Part shown: piece after piece, positions 1 through 8,273 of the stretch
How positions within the stretch are numbered: the first letter of the stretch is position 1
Layout of the letters: each line of letters begins with the position of its first letter
Source: an uncultured Selenomonadales bacterium
Lineage (GTDB): Bacteria; Bacillota; Negativicutes; Selenomonadales; Selenomonadaceae
Reading direction: 5' to 3'
NCBI GenBank assembly: GCA_937910665.1
Contig: CALEPR010000110.1
Location: 1-50,088, forward strand
DNA length: 50,088 bases
Program-made: the position numbers and the translations under genes
Notes under the pieces: generated by a model
Seen by the model: only the letters and a program-made list of their open reading frames with translations
Told to the model about the DNA's origin: nothing
The model's database searches: none

Positions 1-1
1 T

Positions 2-745
2 CCTGCCAATCGTCAGGGACGAATCATTGCAGACAACATCTGCGGTAAAACTGAAACCTATAAAAATACTCAGGGCTCCTCTGTTGTAAAAATCTTCGAG
101 CTGACGCTGGCAGCTGTTGGAGCAAACGAGGATAGATTAAAGAAACTGAATATCCCTTATTTAAAGACCTTTATCTATTCAAATTCACATGCAGGATATT
201 ACCCAGGAGCAAAACAGATACTCTATAAGATGCTTTTTACTAAAGAAGGCAGAATTCTTGGACTTCAGGCAATTGGAGAAGAAGGTGTGGAAAAGAGAGT
301 AGATGTTGTTGCAACCGTAATGAGACTGAACGGCAGCGTACACGATCTTCTGGATGCAGAGCTATGCTATGCGCCACCATTCAACAGCGCAAAGGATGCT
401 GTGAACATTCTGGGAATGAATGCTCTTAATATCATAGATGGCAAAGTAAGAATGGCCTTCCCTGAAGCTCTGAAAGACAGCTATCTTATCGATGTAAGAC
501 CAAAGGCTGTATTTATGAATGAGACAATTGACGGAGCTGTAAATATTCCTATTACCGAAATTAGAAACAGACTTGATGAGATTCCAAGAGACAGAAAGGT
601 GGTAATGTTCTGCAACACTGGATATACAAGCTATGTGGCATCCAGAATTGTAAATCAGAATGGATTTGAAAATGTTTACTCCTTTGGAGGAGGAATAGTT
701 TTTTTTAAATCTCAACAAAACTTTCTCAATTCAAATAATAGTTAA
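2..745 (+). CDS. CoA-disulfide reductase/NADH oxidase family flavoprotein with C-terminal rhodanese domain (5' end missing)
   Basis: The frame is open from the left edge, so the N-terminal FAD and NAD(P)H domains are missing. The visible 247 residues hold the pyridine-nucleotide-disulfide oxidoreductase dimerisation domain (the stretch with KIFELTLAAVGANE, YYPGAKQI and GRILGLQAIGEEGVEKRVD), followed by a rhodanese domain (YLIDVRPKAVF, then the cysteine loop VMFCNTGYTS). This dimerisation-plus-rhodanese order is typical of CoA-disulfide reductases and related NADH oxidases, which reduce CoA or persulfide disulfides with NAD(P)H in the cytoplasm. The tail after YSFGGG (IVFFKSQQ) departs from the usual rhodanese ending, so the last residues may be altered. 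It belongs to piece A, and the exact substrate cannot be told from this part. Confidence 0.85.
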   Translation, partial: PANRQGRIIADNICGKTETYKNTQGSSVVKIFELTLAAVGANEDRLKKLNIPYLKTFIYSNSHAGYYPGAKQILYKMLFTKEGRILGLQAIGEEGVEKRVDVVATVMRLNGSVHDLLDAELCYAPPFNSAKDAVNILGMNALNIIDGKVRMAFPEALKDSYLIDVRPKAVFMNETIDGAVNIPITEIRNRLDEIPRDRKVVMFCNTGYTSYVASRIVNQNGFENVYSFGGGIVFFKSQQNFLNSNNS

Positions 746-770
746 AAGTTGAATCACAAAATTAGCATGG

Positions 771-809
771 TCATGGATTTTTTTGTAAAAAAACTCGCAA
801 AATCCATGA
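771..809. repeat. Inverted repeat downstream of the reductase gene
   Basis: TCATGGATTTT (771-781) pairs perfectly with AAAATCCATGA (799-809) across a 17-nt loop. An inner T-run/A-run pairing may extend the structure. No U-tract follows, so it looks like an mRNA 3'-end stabiliser or a protein-binding palindrome rather than a terminator. Confidence 0.5.
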
Positions 810-963
810 TATACCCAGCATTTTTGAATAAATGATCGCTACAGAGATAGCATCTTTTGAACATTCATTTTTATTTATAAAGAGGTTTCTGATATTCTCA
901 CATCATTGTTAGTTGTCCTTGTTGGATAAAATCTAACTGATGAATTTGATGTTGTGATTGGAT

Positions 964-997
964 ATTGCAGTGCCGGCTTTGACACTGCAATTTTTTT
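964..997 (+). terminator. Intrinsic transcription terminator
   Basis: A perfect 9-bp stem (ATTGCAGTG at 964-972, CACTGCAAT at 983-991) with a 10-nt loop is followed at once by a run of T to 997. This is the standard rho-independent arrangement on the plus strand. It probably ends the transcript of the reductase gene or of a short RNA after it. Confidence 0.8.
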
Positions 998-1382
998 GTC
1001 TGAATTCAGTGCAGAACAAAGCATATAAACTGATAACTTCGAGTTAAATCACAAAAACGAATATTAATAGTTACAGTTATTCCTCAATAAAATCTTTAAG
1101 AATCAATCAAAACTTTTTCACTCCATAAAAGACATGATATTCATATTCCCCTAGAAACCGCATGTAAAATACATTAACCAAGATTTGACTGTTTTCAGTC
1201 AATCCTATTTATTCATAGGTGTAAAACAGTCATAAAAGTGAACATAAATGGCCTATAAACACTGTCTACCGCATTTATTTACAAGTAGTTTTTGTAACAA
1301 TCTGGGATATACTTAAAGTAGATTTAAATCAGTCAATATAACTATATATAACCATCAATCAAACAAACATATCGGAGTTTTT

Positions 1383-2261
1383 ATGACACAGTGTGTTGTT
1401 ATAGCAGACGATCTGACAGGAGGAAACGCCACCGGCGTCCAGCTAAAACAGAGTGACTTCAACTCAATAAGTATCCTTAACTCGTCAATGATAGATAATA
1501 TGAAATCAGACGACGTTGACTGTATTATCTATCCTACAGACAGCAGAGCAATTCCAAAGAAAGAAGCCTACAACAGAATATATGAGGTCTGCGAAAAACT
1601 AAAAAGTCGTGACACAAAAGTATATTCAAAAAGAATCGACAGCACCTTAAGAGGAAACATAGGAGCTGAGACGGATGCTATGCTTGATTCACTTGGAGAA
1701 GAGTACACCGCGATTGTAGTTCCAACTTTTCCATCTTCAGGAAGAACAGTAGTTGGAGGTTATCTGCTGGTTAACGGAGCTCTTCTCCACAAAACAGATA
1801 TCGCAATTGATCCTAAATGTCCTGTCAAAGTAGCAAAAGTCTCCACGATCATCAAACAGCAGTCAAAATACAGAACCACAAATATTTACTCTGAAGACAT
1901 GATGAATGGAAAACATCATCTTGCAGACATCATCAAAGAGAAAATCAGTAAAGGAAACCGCATCATCATCTTTGATGCTGTAACCCAGGAAGATCTTGAT
2001 CTGATTGCTGATGCTGTCATGACAAGTAAGCAGAAAGTGCTGGCTGTAGACTCCGGAGCTTTTACCGCAGCACTGGCTCGTAAGGCAATCAAACCTAAAA
2101 ACCAGATTGCCAAGAGTCAGTACAGGGGTAATAAACACGGTTGTTCGCTCGAAACGTGTCAAGTGGCCTGTCAAATCAGCATATACCTCTTTAATCCGAC
2201 TATTCACGTCTTTCATCCGACCTGCATTGAAATACTTTTCGCATTTCATAGGAACAAATAG
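1383..2261 (+). CDS. Four-carbon acid sugar kinase (DUF1537/YgbK family), truncated at a sequence join
   Basis: The N-terminus has the family signature VVIADDLTGGNATGVQL (residues 5-21), then YPTDSRAI (50-57), KRIDSTLRGN (82-91) and VVPTFPSSGRTV. These mark the sugar-binding N-terminal domain of the kinases that phosphorylate four-carbon acid sugars (3-oxo-tetronates and related compounds). The family is usually more than 400 residues long; here homology-like sequence stops near residue 243 (about 2110), and the last 50 codons are read from the antisense of an unrelated Bacteroidota GTPase gene. The C-terminal nucleotide-binding domain is absent. The start ATG follows a CGGAG ribosome site. 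Neighbouring catabolic genes are not in view, so the substrate is unknown. Confidence 0.8.
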   Translation: MTQCVVIADDLTGGNATGVQLKQSDFNSISILNSSMIDNMKSDDVDCIIYPTDSRAIPKKEAYNRIYEVCEKLKSRDTKVYSKRIDSTLRGNIGAETDAMLDSLGEEYTAIVVPTFPSSGRTVVGGYLLVNGALLHKTDIAIDPKCPVKVAKVSTIIKQQSKYRTTNIYSEDMMNGKHHLADIIKEKISKGNRIIIFDAVTQEDLDLIADAVMTSKQKVLAVDSGAFTAALARKAIKPKNQIAKSQYRGNKHGCSLETCQVACQISIYLFNPTIHVFHPTCIEILFAFHRNK

Positions 2262-2765
2262 CAACAATTTATCTTCGTTTTTCTCATCCTCGGAGAAAAC
2301 CTGAATGAGCAGGTCAGTGATTATCTGAACATCGTTGTGGCGTACCCCTTGCCTTCCTTTTTCCATCAGCCAAGGCGTATCTATCACAATAATGAACACT
2401 TGTGTTTGACGGATGGTTTCGACCGTAGTGGTAGTAATGCAATCCTGAAACTCTGAGCCAGGGACCTCCACTACATTCATTTTGAAAGTGAGATGTTGGG
2501 ACAGGGTTACCTCAATAATCGAGTGATACTTGGCTTGTCGCGAAAAGTAGTCAGGTTCCATCCAAGAGTTGCCCTTTCGCAAAGCAAACACATTAAGAAG
2601 GCGTTCCTTTCGGGTTAACATCTCTGCACTCTCAACAGCATCATCAATCTTAACGGTTAGCTGAGCCGTATTGAGATTACGCAGTGCGTAATACATGGAA
2701 GCAAGGAGTGTGCTCTTACCACATCCTCGCGCACCTAACATCAGAATATTTAAAGGTACTTCCAT
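1863..2765 (-). CDS. DO-GTPase-type small P-loop NTPase, C-terminus lost at the join
   Basis: The Walker A motif GARGCGKS is at residues 11-18, within MLGARGCGKSTLLASMYYAL, a pattern I recall from the 'double-GTPase' (DO-GTPase2) families proposed as parts of NTP-dependent conflict systems. The Walker B/G3 position reads VVEVPGSEF (about 98-106), so the usual Asp is Glu. A VPMKCEKYF segment (171-179) is shared with the upstream paralogue (VPLKCEKYI). Authentic sequence ends near residue 218 (about 2112); the rest, down to 1863, is antisense of the sugar kinase from piece A. Its ATG overlaps the upstream gene's stop (TGATG), so the two are translationally coupled. The activity is inferred and may be regulatory. 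Confidence 0.7.
   Translation of the reverse strand: MEVPLNILMLGARGCGKSTLLASMYYALRNLNTAQLTVKIDDAVESAEMLTRKERLLNVFALRKGNSWMEPDYFSRQAKYHSIIEVTLSQHLTFKMNVVEVPGSEFQDCITTTTVETIRQTQVFIIVIDTPWLMEKGRQGVRHNDVQIITDLLIQVFSEDEKNEDKLLLFVPMKCEKYFNAGRMKDVNSRIKEVYADLTGHLTRFERTTVFITPVLTLGNLVFRFDCLTSQCCGKSSGVYSQHFLLTCHDSISNQIKIFLGYSIKDDDAVSFTDFLFDDVCKMMFSIHHVFRVNICGSVF
2105..2125. other. Join between unrelated sequences (piece A / piece B)
   Basis: Two unrelated genes meet tail to tail here and each loses its homology within a few bases of the same point: the plus-strand sugar kinase near residue 243 and the minus-strand GTPase just after its conserved FITPVLTL segment. Each frame then runs on only as antisense of the other. 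I infer a chimeric assembly join or an illegitimate recombination; the exact base cannot be fixed by eye. Confidence 0.75.
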
Positions 2766-3931
2766 CAGATATTCAACGGATTTTGTAGAATCTCATATCC
2801 CTCTGCTTCCTTGCACATTTTCCTGTTACTGAGCCGTTTGAACTCCTTCTCATAACTATCGTTATTGCGGAAGAGGTTGATGATTCCCGCCCACAAGTTT
2901 CCCAAGAAACCAAGGATAGCCCCCAAAATAGGAATTTTGAGCATGGCATCCACCCAAGCACTGCGATGATCTTGCAAGTACAAGGCATACTTGAGCGTAT
3001 AAACCAACGTATATACCAGCGGTTGCTCACAATAGAGAGCCGTAGGACCATTCTTGAGTGCATTATCAAACAAAGAGTCGCGGAAACCATAACGTGAGAG
3101 AAGTTTAGTATAAAGTTCATGGGCATCTAATGCAATAGGATTGCCTTTGGCATCATAAATAGAGGTTTCAGCACCATCTTTTTTGAAAGAATAACTTGCC
3201 CAACGAACTTCGCGAATCGTTACAATGGGGGTGATTGCCAATGTTACTTTTCTTCTGTATTCATCGCTTTGAAGCGTTTTCAAAAGAGAGGAATATCTAT
3301 CCTTAACCATTGTAGTAAGGGAAAGCATACCATCTAAAGAGCAATCACCTTGGTTATTGATGATATATTTCTCACACTTGAGCGGTACCAACAGAATGAG
3401 TTTTTGAGAACGCTCATCCTTCAGAAAATCGGAGTTGAGTGCCGAAAGAATCATTTTGGAAATATCGCCCGACTTGTTGCAATACTCAAAGAGCGCTCCT
3501 TGCTCTTCCATCATAGCAGGAGAGTCAATCGCCAAAATGATCACCTGACTTTTGCGGATATGTTCGGTAACGATGTCGGGCTTATCCAAGCACCATTCTC
3601 CCGGAATATCAATGAAATCCAATTTTAATGCATCCCCATGGTTAGTTGGCTGCAAGCGCAATTTGACATGGCTCTCCATGGTGCTGGGATTATCATCGAT
3701 AACAAATTCGTCATAACGCTTAAGATGCCCATCGAAATAACTATCCAATTGGTCCAAAGCTTTAGCCATTTTGACAAGAGATTCAGGTTCTTTGTTGAGG
3801 GTAAACAAAGTTTGGTCGTTGTCGGTGGCATCATGATGGAGAACATTCTTAATATTCTCGCACATATTGGCTAAGATGGTTGTCTTACCACAACGTCTGC
3901 CACCCAACATCAATATACTAATCGTTTCCAT
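2765..3931 (-). CDS. DO-GTPase-type P-loop NTPase with a hydrophobic C-terminal segment
   Basis: This 388-residue protein starts with MLGGRRCGKTTILANM, with Walker A at residues 10-17. Next come FIDIPGEW (G3-like DxPG), VIILAIDSPAMMEE, and LILLVPLKCEKYI, which matches the downstream paralogue. AITPIVTI follows. Unlike that truncated gene it keeps its C-terminus, which includes a hydrophobic stretch (PILGAILGFLGNLWAGIINLF) likely to contact membrane. It starts 22 bases after the 755-residue GTPase gene and overlaps the next gene by one base. Family knowledge places such GTPases in multi-gene conflict systems. What it acts on is unknown; it could be a switch for the partner GTPases or peptidases. 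Confidence 0.7.
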   Translation of the reverse strand: METISILMLGGRRCGKTTILANMCENIKNVLHHDATDNDQTLFTLNKEPESLVKMAKALDQLDSYFDGHLKRYDEFVIDDNPSTMESHVKLRLQPTNHGDALKLDFIDIPGEWCLDKPDIVTEHIRKSQVIILAIDSPAMMEEQGALFEYCNKSGDISKMILSALNSDFLKDERSQKLILLVPLKCEKYIINNQGDCSLDGMLSLTTMVKDRYSSLLKTLQSDEYRRKVTLAITPIVTIREVRWASYSFKKDGAETSIYDAKGNPIALDAHELYTKLLSRYGFRDSLFDNALKNGPTALYCEQPLVYTLVYTLKYALYLQDHRSAWVDAMLKIPILGAILGFLGNLWAGIINLFRNNDSYEKEFKRLSNRKMCKEAEGYEILQNPLNI

Positions 3932-3953
3932 ATTTTAGAATATGTTTATGGTT

Positions 3954-6221
3954 CTACTTGAGATTACAAAACAGCGGCTCTTCATCGTATTTTTCCAGCG
4001 TGTCCCGGACTTGCTGCCAAGCTTCGAAAGCGACCGTAGTAGCTTGAGAGGCTTCAAACTCCTTACGCCATATACTGTGGCGGTGTCGATAGTATAAGCG
4101 GTAGAGTTCTTCTGCGCATTCAGGGTATAAGCAAAGAGAGAGATAGAATGCCTCCACACAATAGTAGATAGACTCATTTGGTATGGTTGTGAAATCGGTT
4201 AATTCCTTGTGTATTGCATCGAATGCATCACGAAGATGAGTACGCAGGTAATAGTCTATCATTTGAGGAATTTCTTCCTTATCGACCACTTGTGCGATAT
4301 TGAAATCGTCAAAACTATTCAGATTCTTTATAATTCTATATAGAAGGATTCCATTGATATCAATCGTGAAGTTCATCAAATCTTTCACACATTTATAGAA
4401 CTTGGGATATTCTGTTTCGTCCACCAAAGTGTCCAAGAACTTTTGCATCCAATCAGAATATGAAACGGAAGGGTCATGCTTTACAAGGGAAGTAAGAAGC
4501 CCTGTGTCCGCTAACACACGTAGAACCTCATCCTTGCGGGCTTCGACTTGTTTTCGCAAATCAACATCTATTTGGCGGAAATGTTCAGGGATTGTATGTC
4601 GAAGTGTGATTGCTGCTTCGGAATAAATAGCGGGGAAATCCTTATGATAAGTTATACCCTGTTGTACAATAGGAGCAACATCCTTCAGGTAAACTGCGAT
4701 ACTATCGCTATTGGACAACTTCGTTAAGCTGATTTTTAAATCCTCACTCGGAAGAGTGCGATTCTGTTTAGCCTCTTCGAGAACCGAAAGCATATGGTCC
4801 TTGATATCGCGTTTGAAGAGATTGTCGAATAGTTTATTGAAGCCAATAGCATTATCCGTATCCGGAGCGGAAACAAGGACCGAAGAGATGTTTTTCAGCA
4901 GTGAAGCGTATTGCAAATACACCTGTTTCCCCGACTTCTCTACACTTGCAATCATTCCGGCGTCAATACCAGCAATGTGCTCGGTTAATTGAGTAAGGAT
5001 TGGAAGAATCGCTTTGGAAACACTTTGGGCTCGGTCGTGTAAATCTGCCACCAGAATTGTTTCCTTGCGCATGAGTTCCTCTTTGAACTTACGATACATC
5101 TCCTTGCAATCGCTGTGATTATTCATTTCCGGGGTGTTACGCTCGTTCAACAGGAAGAAAAGTGTATCAGGGTGGATTCTTTCCACATGGTGTTCCTTGT
5201 CAACAAAACGCAAGTTGTCTAACCGATGGCAAAGCATGGCTTGGTCGCCCCTCCATCCACCTTGAGGTTTGGGCGAATAAAGTAAAATTACCACATCACT
5301 ATTATCAGCAATAGATTGATACATATTCCGCTCGGTAGATACATCATTTACAGTGTCTCCTAATCCGACAGTATCCATAAGAACAATTTGTCCTGCATCA
5401 GGATAATTGAACGGATGATAGATATTCACGTATTTTACCGCCAGATAATTGCTATAGCGAACGTGGTTGGGATCGCTAGATTTGGTACCATCGTGTTGGG
5501 CGACATATTGCTTTACTTGTGACTTGTCCGTGATTGGAAGCATAGTAGAGCCTGCAAGTCGAGCCAAGGTTTCGTAGTTTTCCTTATACTGAAGCAGTTG
5601 CTTTGTTTCATAATCATCTGCACTCAGGCCAAAATCTTCCGGCTGGAACGTAGCAATTTGTTCAAATGTAGAAATTGTTTTGGATGTTTTTCCATGTGCT
5701 TCCTGCAATTGGAGTAATGCTTTATTAAAAATGTCCGTTAATTCCTGTCGAGTATAGAAATAGACTTCGGCTCGGAAATCTGTATCATTAAAGATATAAG
5801 AACTCACCCCAGTACAATGGTCACCAGAAGATGTAAGAACCACATCGTCCCCAAGTCCACTCACAGACTGAATGAATGTGCTTTTGCCGCTTCCCGCCAA
5901 ACCGAAAACTTGAAGAGAGAGACTATTACGCGCAAAACGCTTTTTTAACCGTTCGAGCCTATTTAATTGCTCTATTATTTCTTTGTCTAATTCGTCCGTA
6001 GTAGCATAGCGAATATTATTCACCATTTCAGGATGACGTAGTAAAAGAGGAGCAAAGGAACTATCCTCAATCAATACACCATCGGAGTCGATGATTTGAT
6101 TACGCAACATATTGTACTGACTCAAATCATTTTGCAACTCATGCAGAAAATCAATTTTTTCGTTTATCTTACCAACCCTTTGGTTGCGAGTGGAGATAAT
6201 GTTGGCAATCAGTTGTTTCAT
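3954..6221 (-). CDS. Large dynamin-like GTPase of the Bacteroidota operon
   Basis: Of 755 residues, the first 100 are helical. The GTPase core has Walker A GLAGSGKS at 107-114, a plausible switch-I threonine in HCTGVSSY (about T137), G3 DTVG at 283-286 (LMDTVGLGDT) and a possible G4-like LNERN near 354. About 350 residues of predicted helix follow with no transmembrane run. This layout resembles bacterial dynamin-like proteins and related large GTPases, which remodel membrane or act as regulated assemblies. The gap between Walker A and G3 is long (about 170 residues), so there is an insert in the domain. It lies 29 bases after an M48 peptidase gene and 22 before the small GTPase pair. Assignment rests on motifs only. 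Confidence 0.65.
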   Translation of the reverse strand: MKQLIANIISTRNQRVGKINEKIDFLHELQNDLSQYNMLRNQIIDSDGVLIEDSSFAPLLLRHPEMVNNIRYATTDELDKEIIEQLNRLERLKKRFARNSLSLQVFGLAGSGKSTFIQSVSGLGDDVVLTSSGDHCTGVSSYIFNDTDFRAEVYFYTRQELTDIFNKALLQLQEAHGKTSKTISTFEQIATFQPEDFGLSADDYETKQLLQYKENYETLARLAGSTMLPITDKSQVKQYVAQHDGTKSSDPNHVRYSNYLAVKYVNIYHPFNYPDAGQIVLMDTVGLGDTVNDVSTERNMYQSIADNSDVVILLYSPKPQGGWRGDQAMLCHRLDNLRFVDKEHHVERIHPDTLFFLLNERNTPEMNNHSDCKEMYRKFKEELMRKETILVADLHDRAQSVSKAILPILTQLTEHIAGIDAGMIASVEKSGKQVYLQYASLLKNISSVLVSAPDTDNAIGFNKLFDNLFKRDIKDHMLSVLEEAKQNRTLPSEDLKISLTKLSNSDSIAVYLKDVAPIVQQGITYHKDFPAIYSEAAITLRHTIPEHFRQIDVDLRKQVEARKDEVLRVLADTGLLTSLVKHDPSVSYSDWMQKFLDTLVDETEYPKFYKCVKDLMNFTIDINGILLYRIIKNLNSFDDFNIAQVVDKEEIPQMIDYYLRTHLRDAFDAIHKELTDFTTIPNESIYYCVEAFYLSLCLYPECAEELYRLYYRHRHSIWRKEFEASQATTVAFEAWQQVRDTLEKYDEEPLFCNLK

Positions 6222-6250
6222 GCTGCTGCTTTAGTATAATTTATTCTTTA

Positions 6251-7069
6251 CTATTTCACAAATTTTGCATAGTCACCGTCATTAATCCATTTGAGGAGTT
6301 CGGCGGCGCGCATGACGGTCCATGGGTGGTTGTCATCTGCGATGGAGACGACCTTGATGAGTTTGTTCATACCGTCCTCGTCTAATTGTTTGAAATCACG
6401 GGCTTGTTGGATAAATGTATCCATATTCAGGTCGTTGAAATGTGCTTTAGGAACACCTGCCATTTTCATAAAGGCCCGAACTGCTGCGTCCTTATTTTGG
6501 CAACACATCAGCCCTGCACGGTCAGCTGTAAACTCGGACATACGATACCAATAATATAGCAAATACTGAACACTAGCGGTAATCGATTTGGTAATCATTC
6601 CCGGCATTAGACTGATTAACGCTGTCATATACTGTGCCATCATGTGATAGAGCATGTGATTGGACTTAATGTGACCTAATTCGTGGCCAATAATAAACAA
6701 GGATTCTTCGTCATCGCAAAGGTCAATCATTCCTGAATTAAGCACCACAATCGGATGTTCAGCCCCCACTGTAAAAGCATTGATGTCATAGCCCCATTGG
6801 ATGTACAATTCGGGCTTGCTTTTGACATCCAAAATATCGCAAGCGTAATCCAAATACTCATAAATCCGCGGGTAGTTGTCCCTTGTTACCTTGAGGTTAC
6901 TACCCGTATATTGCACGTTGAAGATGCGCTCTATGAAATTAGAGGTAATCCATTTGCCAACCAGAGGAATAACTCGGGAAGCCTCCAAAGATTCCAACGC
7001 CTTTTGGTCGAAGGGGTGTTCATACTGCTCGTGGCTGAGACCAGTAAGGATTTTTTTGTTGTGTATCAT
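6251..7069 (-). CDS. M48-family zinc metallopeptidase (first of two, HELGH)
   Basis: This 272-residue protein has the zinc motif HELGH (129-133) and the third ligand glutamate in SEFTADRAG (E179), the arrangement of M48 (Ste24/HtpX-like) peptidases. Upstream sits NAFTVGAEHPIVVLNSGMIDL, the substrate-edge strand usual for the family. There is no signal peptide and no clear pair of N-terminal membrane helices; one moderately hydrophobic region (about 147-175) may touch membrane. All catalytic residues seem present. It is followed after 29 bases by the dynamin-like GTPase and preceded by a second, divergent M48 gene after 15 bases, so the two probably form a pair. The substrate is unknown; cleavage of an operon-encoded partner is one possibility. 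Confidence 0.8.
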   Translation of the reverse strand: MIHNKKILTGLSHEQYEHPFDQKALESLEASRVIPLVGKWITSNFIERIFNVQYTGSNLKVTRDNYPRIYEYLDYACDILDVKSKPELYIQWGYDINAFTVGAEHPIVVLNSGMIDLCDDEESLFIIGHELGHIKSNHMLYHMMAQYMTALISLMPGMITKSITASVQYLLYYWYRMSEFTADRAGLMCCQNKDAAVRAFMKMAGVPKAHFNDLNMDTFIQQARDFKQLDEDGMNKLIKVVSIADDNHPWTVMRAAELLKWINDGDYAKFVK

Positions 7070-7084
7070 AATTGATTATGGTTG

Positions 7085-7879
7085 TTAATATTTCTTAAAG
7101 TTTCTTTCGTATTGTTGCAACATCTCCCATCGAGTTTGGAGGAGGGGGTAGGGTGAGGATAGTTCTTGAAGTCGGTCAAATGCTTTCGGGTTGCGGTTCA
7201 TTCCAAGCCGTTGGAAAAGAAGATATGCTGTTTCAAGAGAACCACAGCAAATGAGTCCGGCGCGGTCAGCGTTAAATTCTGATTGGCGACACCATCTTTT
7301 CAGAGGTACCTCTATAGCATCCAGCACCAATGGACCGATAATCTCAGATGCTTTGCTGAAATCATCAATAAGTCCGTTTACGGTATGGCAAACGAGATTG
7401 CCTTGCTGATGATGACTGATTTCGTGCCCCAACAAGAACATTTGTTCGCTCGGGGAGAGACATGTAGCAACGGTAGGACTAATCAAAATAACCTGTCTGC
7501 CAGCGACTTCAAGGCTGAGCGCATTGATGCCCATCATCTTTCCGGTGATATATGCTTCAGGCTGATTATACATGCCGAGTGCATCACAGCAAGCCGAATA
7601 GACATCCCGCAAAAATGGGTAGGATTCGGCGGAAAGTTTTGTAGCACCGTTAATGATTTGTTCAAACTGGTTTTGGTAATAGGAGTCTGCTATTTTTCGC
7701 AAGACGGCTTTAGAAAGGTAGTTGTCGAGCCAATCATCCATATAGTTGTCATCCCACTCGGCATACCAAGCCTCTCTGTTCTCCTTTTTCGGGGGGAGAG
7801 GCTCTTCGGCGGTTGGCGAGTTAGTAAGTCGCCTAACAAGACCGCGCAATCCGTTGTATGCTTTGCTGAGTACTTCCAT
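7085..7879 (-). CDS. M48-family zinc metallopeptidase (second of two, HEISH)
   Basis: The motif HEISH (152-156) and SEFNADRAGLICC (third ligand E201) mark a complete M48 site in a 264-residue protein. The region GINALSLEVAGRQVILISPT corresponds to the active-site edge strand. The N-terminal 60 residues (NSPTAEEPLPPKKEN, then an Asp/Trp-rich patch) differ from the neighbouring M48 protein and may set location or partner choice. No signal peptide or clear membrane helix is seen. It sits 37 bases downstream of the small anti-sigma-position gene and 15 bases upstream of its paralogue, in one operon with a sigma-like factor. Pairs of M48 peptidases beside a sigma factor suggest proteolytic signalling, but that is inference. 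Confidence 0.8.
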   Translation of the reverse strand: MEVLSKAYNGLRGLVRRLTNSPTAEEPLPPKKENREAWYAEWDDNYMDDWLDNYLSKAVLRKIADSYYQNQFEQIINGATKLSAESYPFLRDVYSACCDALGMYNQPEAYITGKMMGINALSLEVAGRQVILISPTVATCLSPSEQMFLLGHEISHHQQGNLVCHTVNGLIDDFSKASEIIGPLVLDAIEVPLKRWCRQSEFNADRAGLICCGSLETAYLLFQRLGMNRNPKAFDRLQELSSPYPLLQTRWEMLQQYERNFKKY

Positions 7880-7916
7880 ACTATAGAGACAGAAACGTCA
7901 ACGTAAATCTATCAGT

Positions 7917-8261
7917 TCACAATGGGATGTCGTCTAATAATTCGTCCAGATGTTGATTAAAAGTTTTCTTGTCGGCGTGCCGCGGACTTTCAACATGAGT
8001 CTTTAAGGGGGTTATACGTGGTGCAAACGCAGCGGCGCTATAGCAAATATCCGCAAAGGAGTCTTTTGGGCATACGGAGTTCGTGGCAGATGTGTCTTCT
8101 ATCTCGTCTTGAAGGGCAATATCATAATCTTCGTCCATCATCGTCATCACTGTTTCGAGTTGAGCGGGATGGTTCGCAAGATACTGGCGCACGGCGTTGC
8201 GTTCAGCGTCGGAGACTTTTCCTTCGGCGTATGCTGCTAACAGTTCAATTGTTATTTCCAT
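7917..8261 (-). CDS. Small acidic protein in the anti-sigma position
   Basis: This 114-residue protein begins with a helical segment (LLAAYAEGKVSDAERNAVRQYLANHP) of the kind found at the start of Bacteroidota anti-sigma and related regulators ('A-Y-x-E-G-x-L-x-E-x-E-R'). A low-complexity acidic region and a helical tail (NQHLDELLDDIPL) follow. It lacks the transmembrane helix and the HxxxCxxC zinc site of typical ECF anti-sigma factors. It begins 12 bases after the sigma-like gene, the usual place for an anti-sigma partner. The role is inferred from position and from the short N-terminal likeness. It might instead be an adaptor or a substrate for the two peptidases downstream. Confidence 0.5.
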   Translation of the reverse strand: MEITIELLAAYAEGKVSDAERNAVRQYLANHPAQLETVMTMMDEDYDIALQDEIEDTSATNSVCPKDSFADICYSAAAFAPRITPLKTHVESPRHADKKTFNQHLDELLDDIPL

Positions 8262-8273
8262 GTTCGTTAACTT

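Larger units (their letters stand above)
746..1382. other. Intergenic region of piece A, no gene seen
   Basis: This 637-base AT-rich gap holds an inverted repeat (771-809) and a strong intrinsic terminator (964-997), listed separately. I see no convincing reading frame in it. The terminator lies more than 200 bases past the upstream gene, so a short non-coding transcript between 810 and 990 is possible but unsupported. Just before the next gene there is a ribosome site (CGGAG). Confidence 0.5.
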
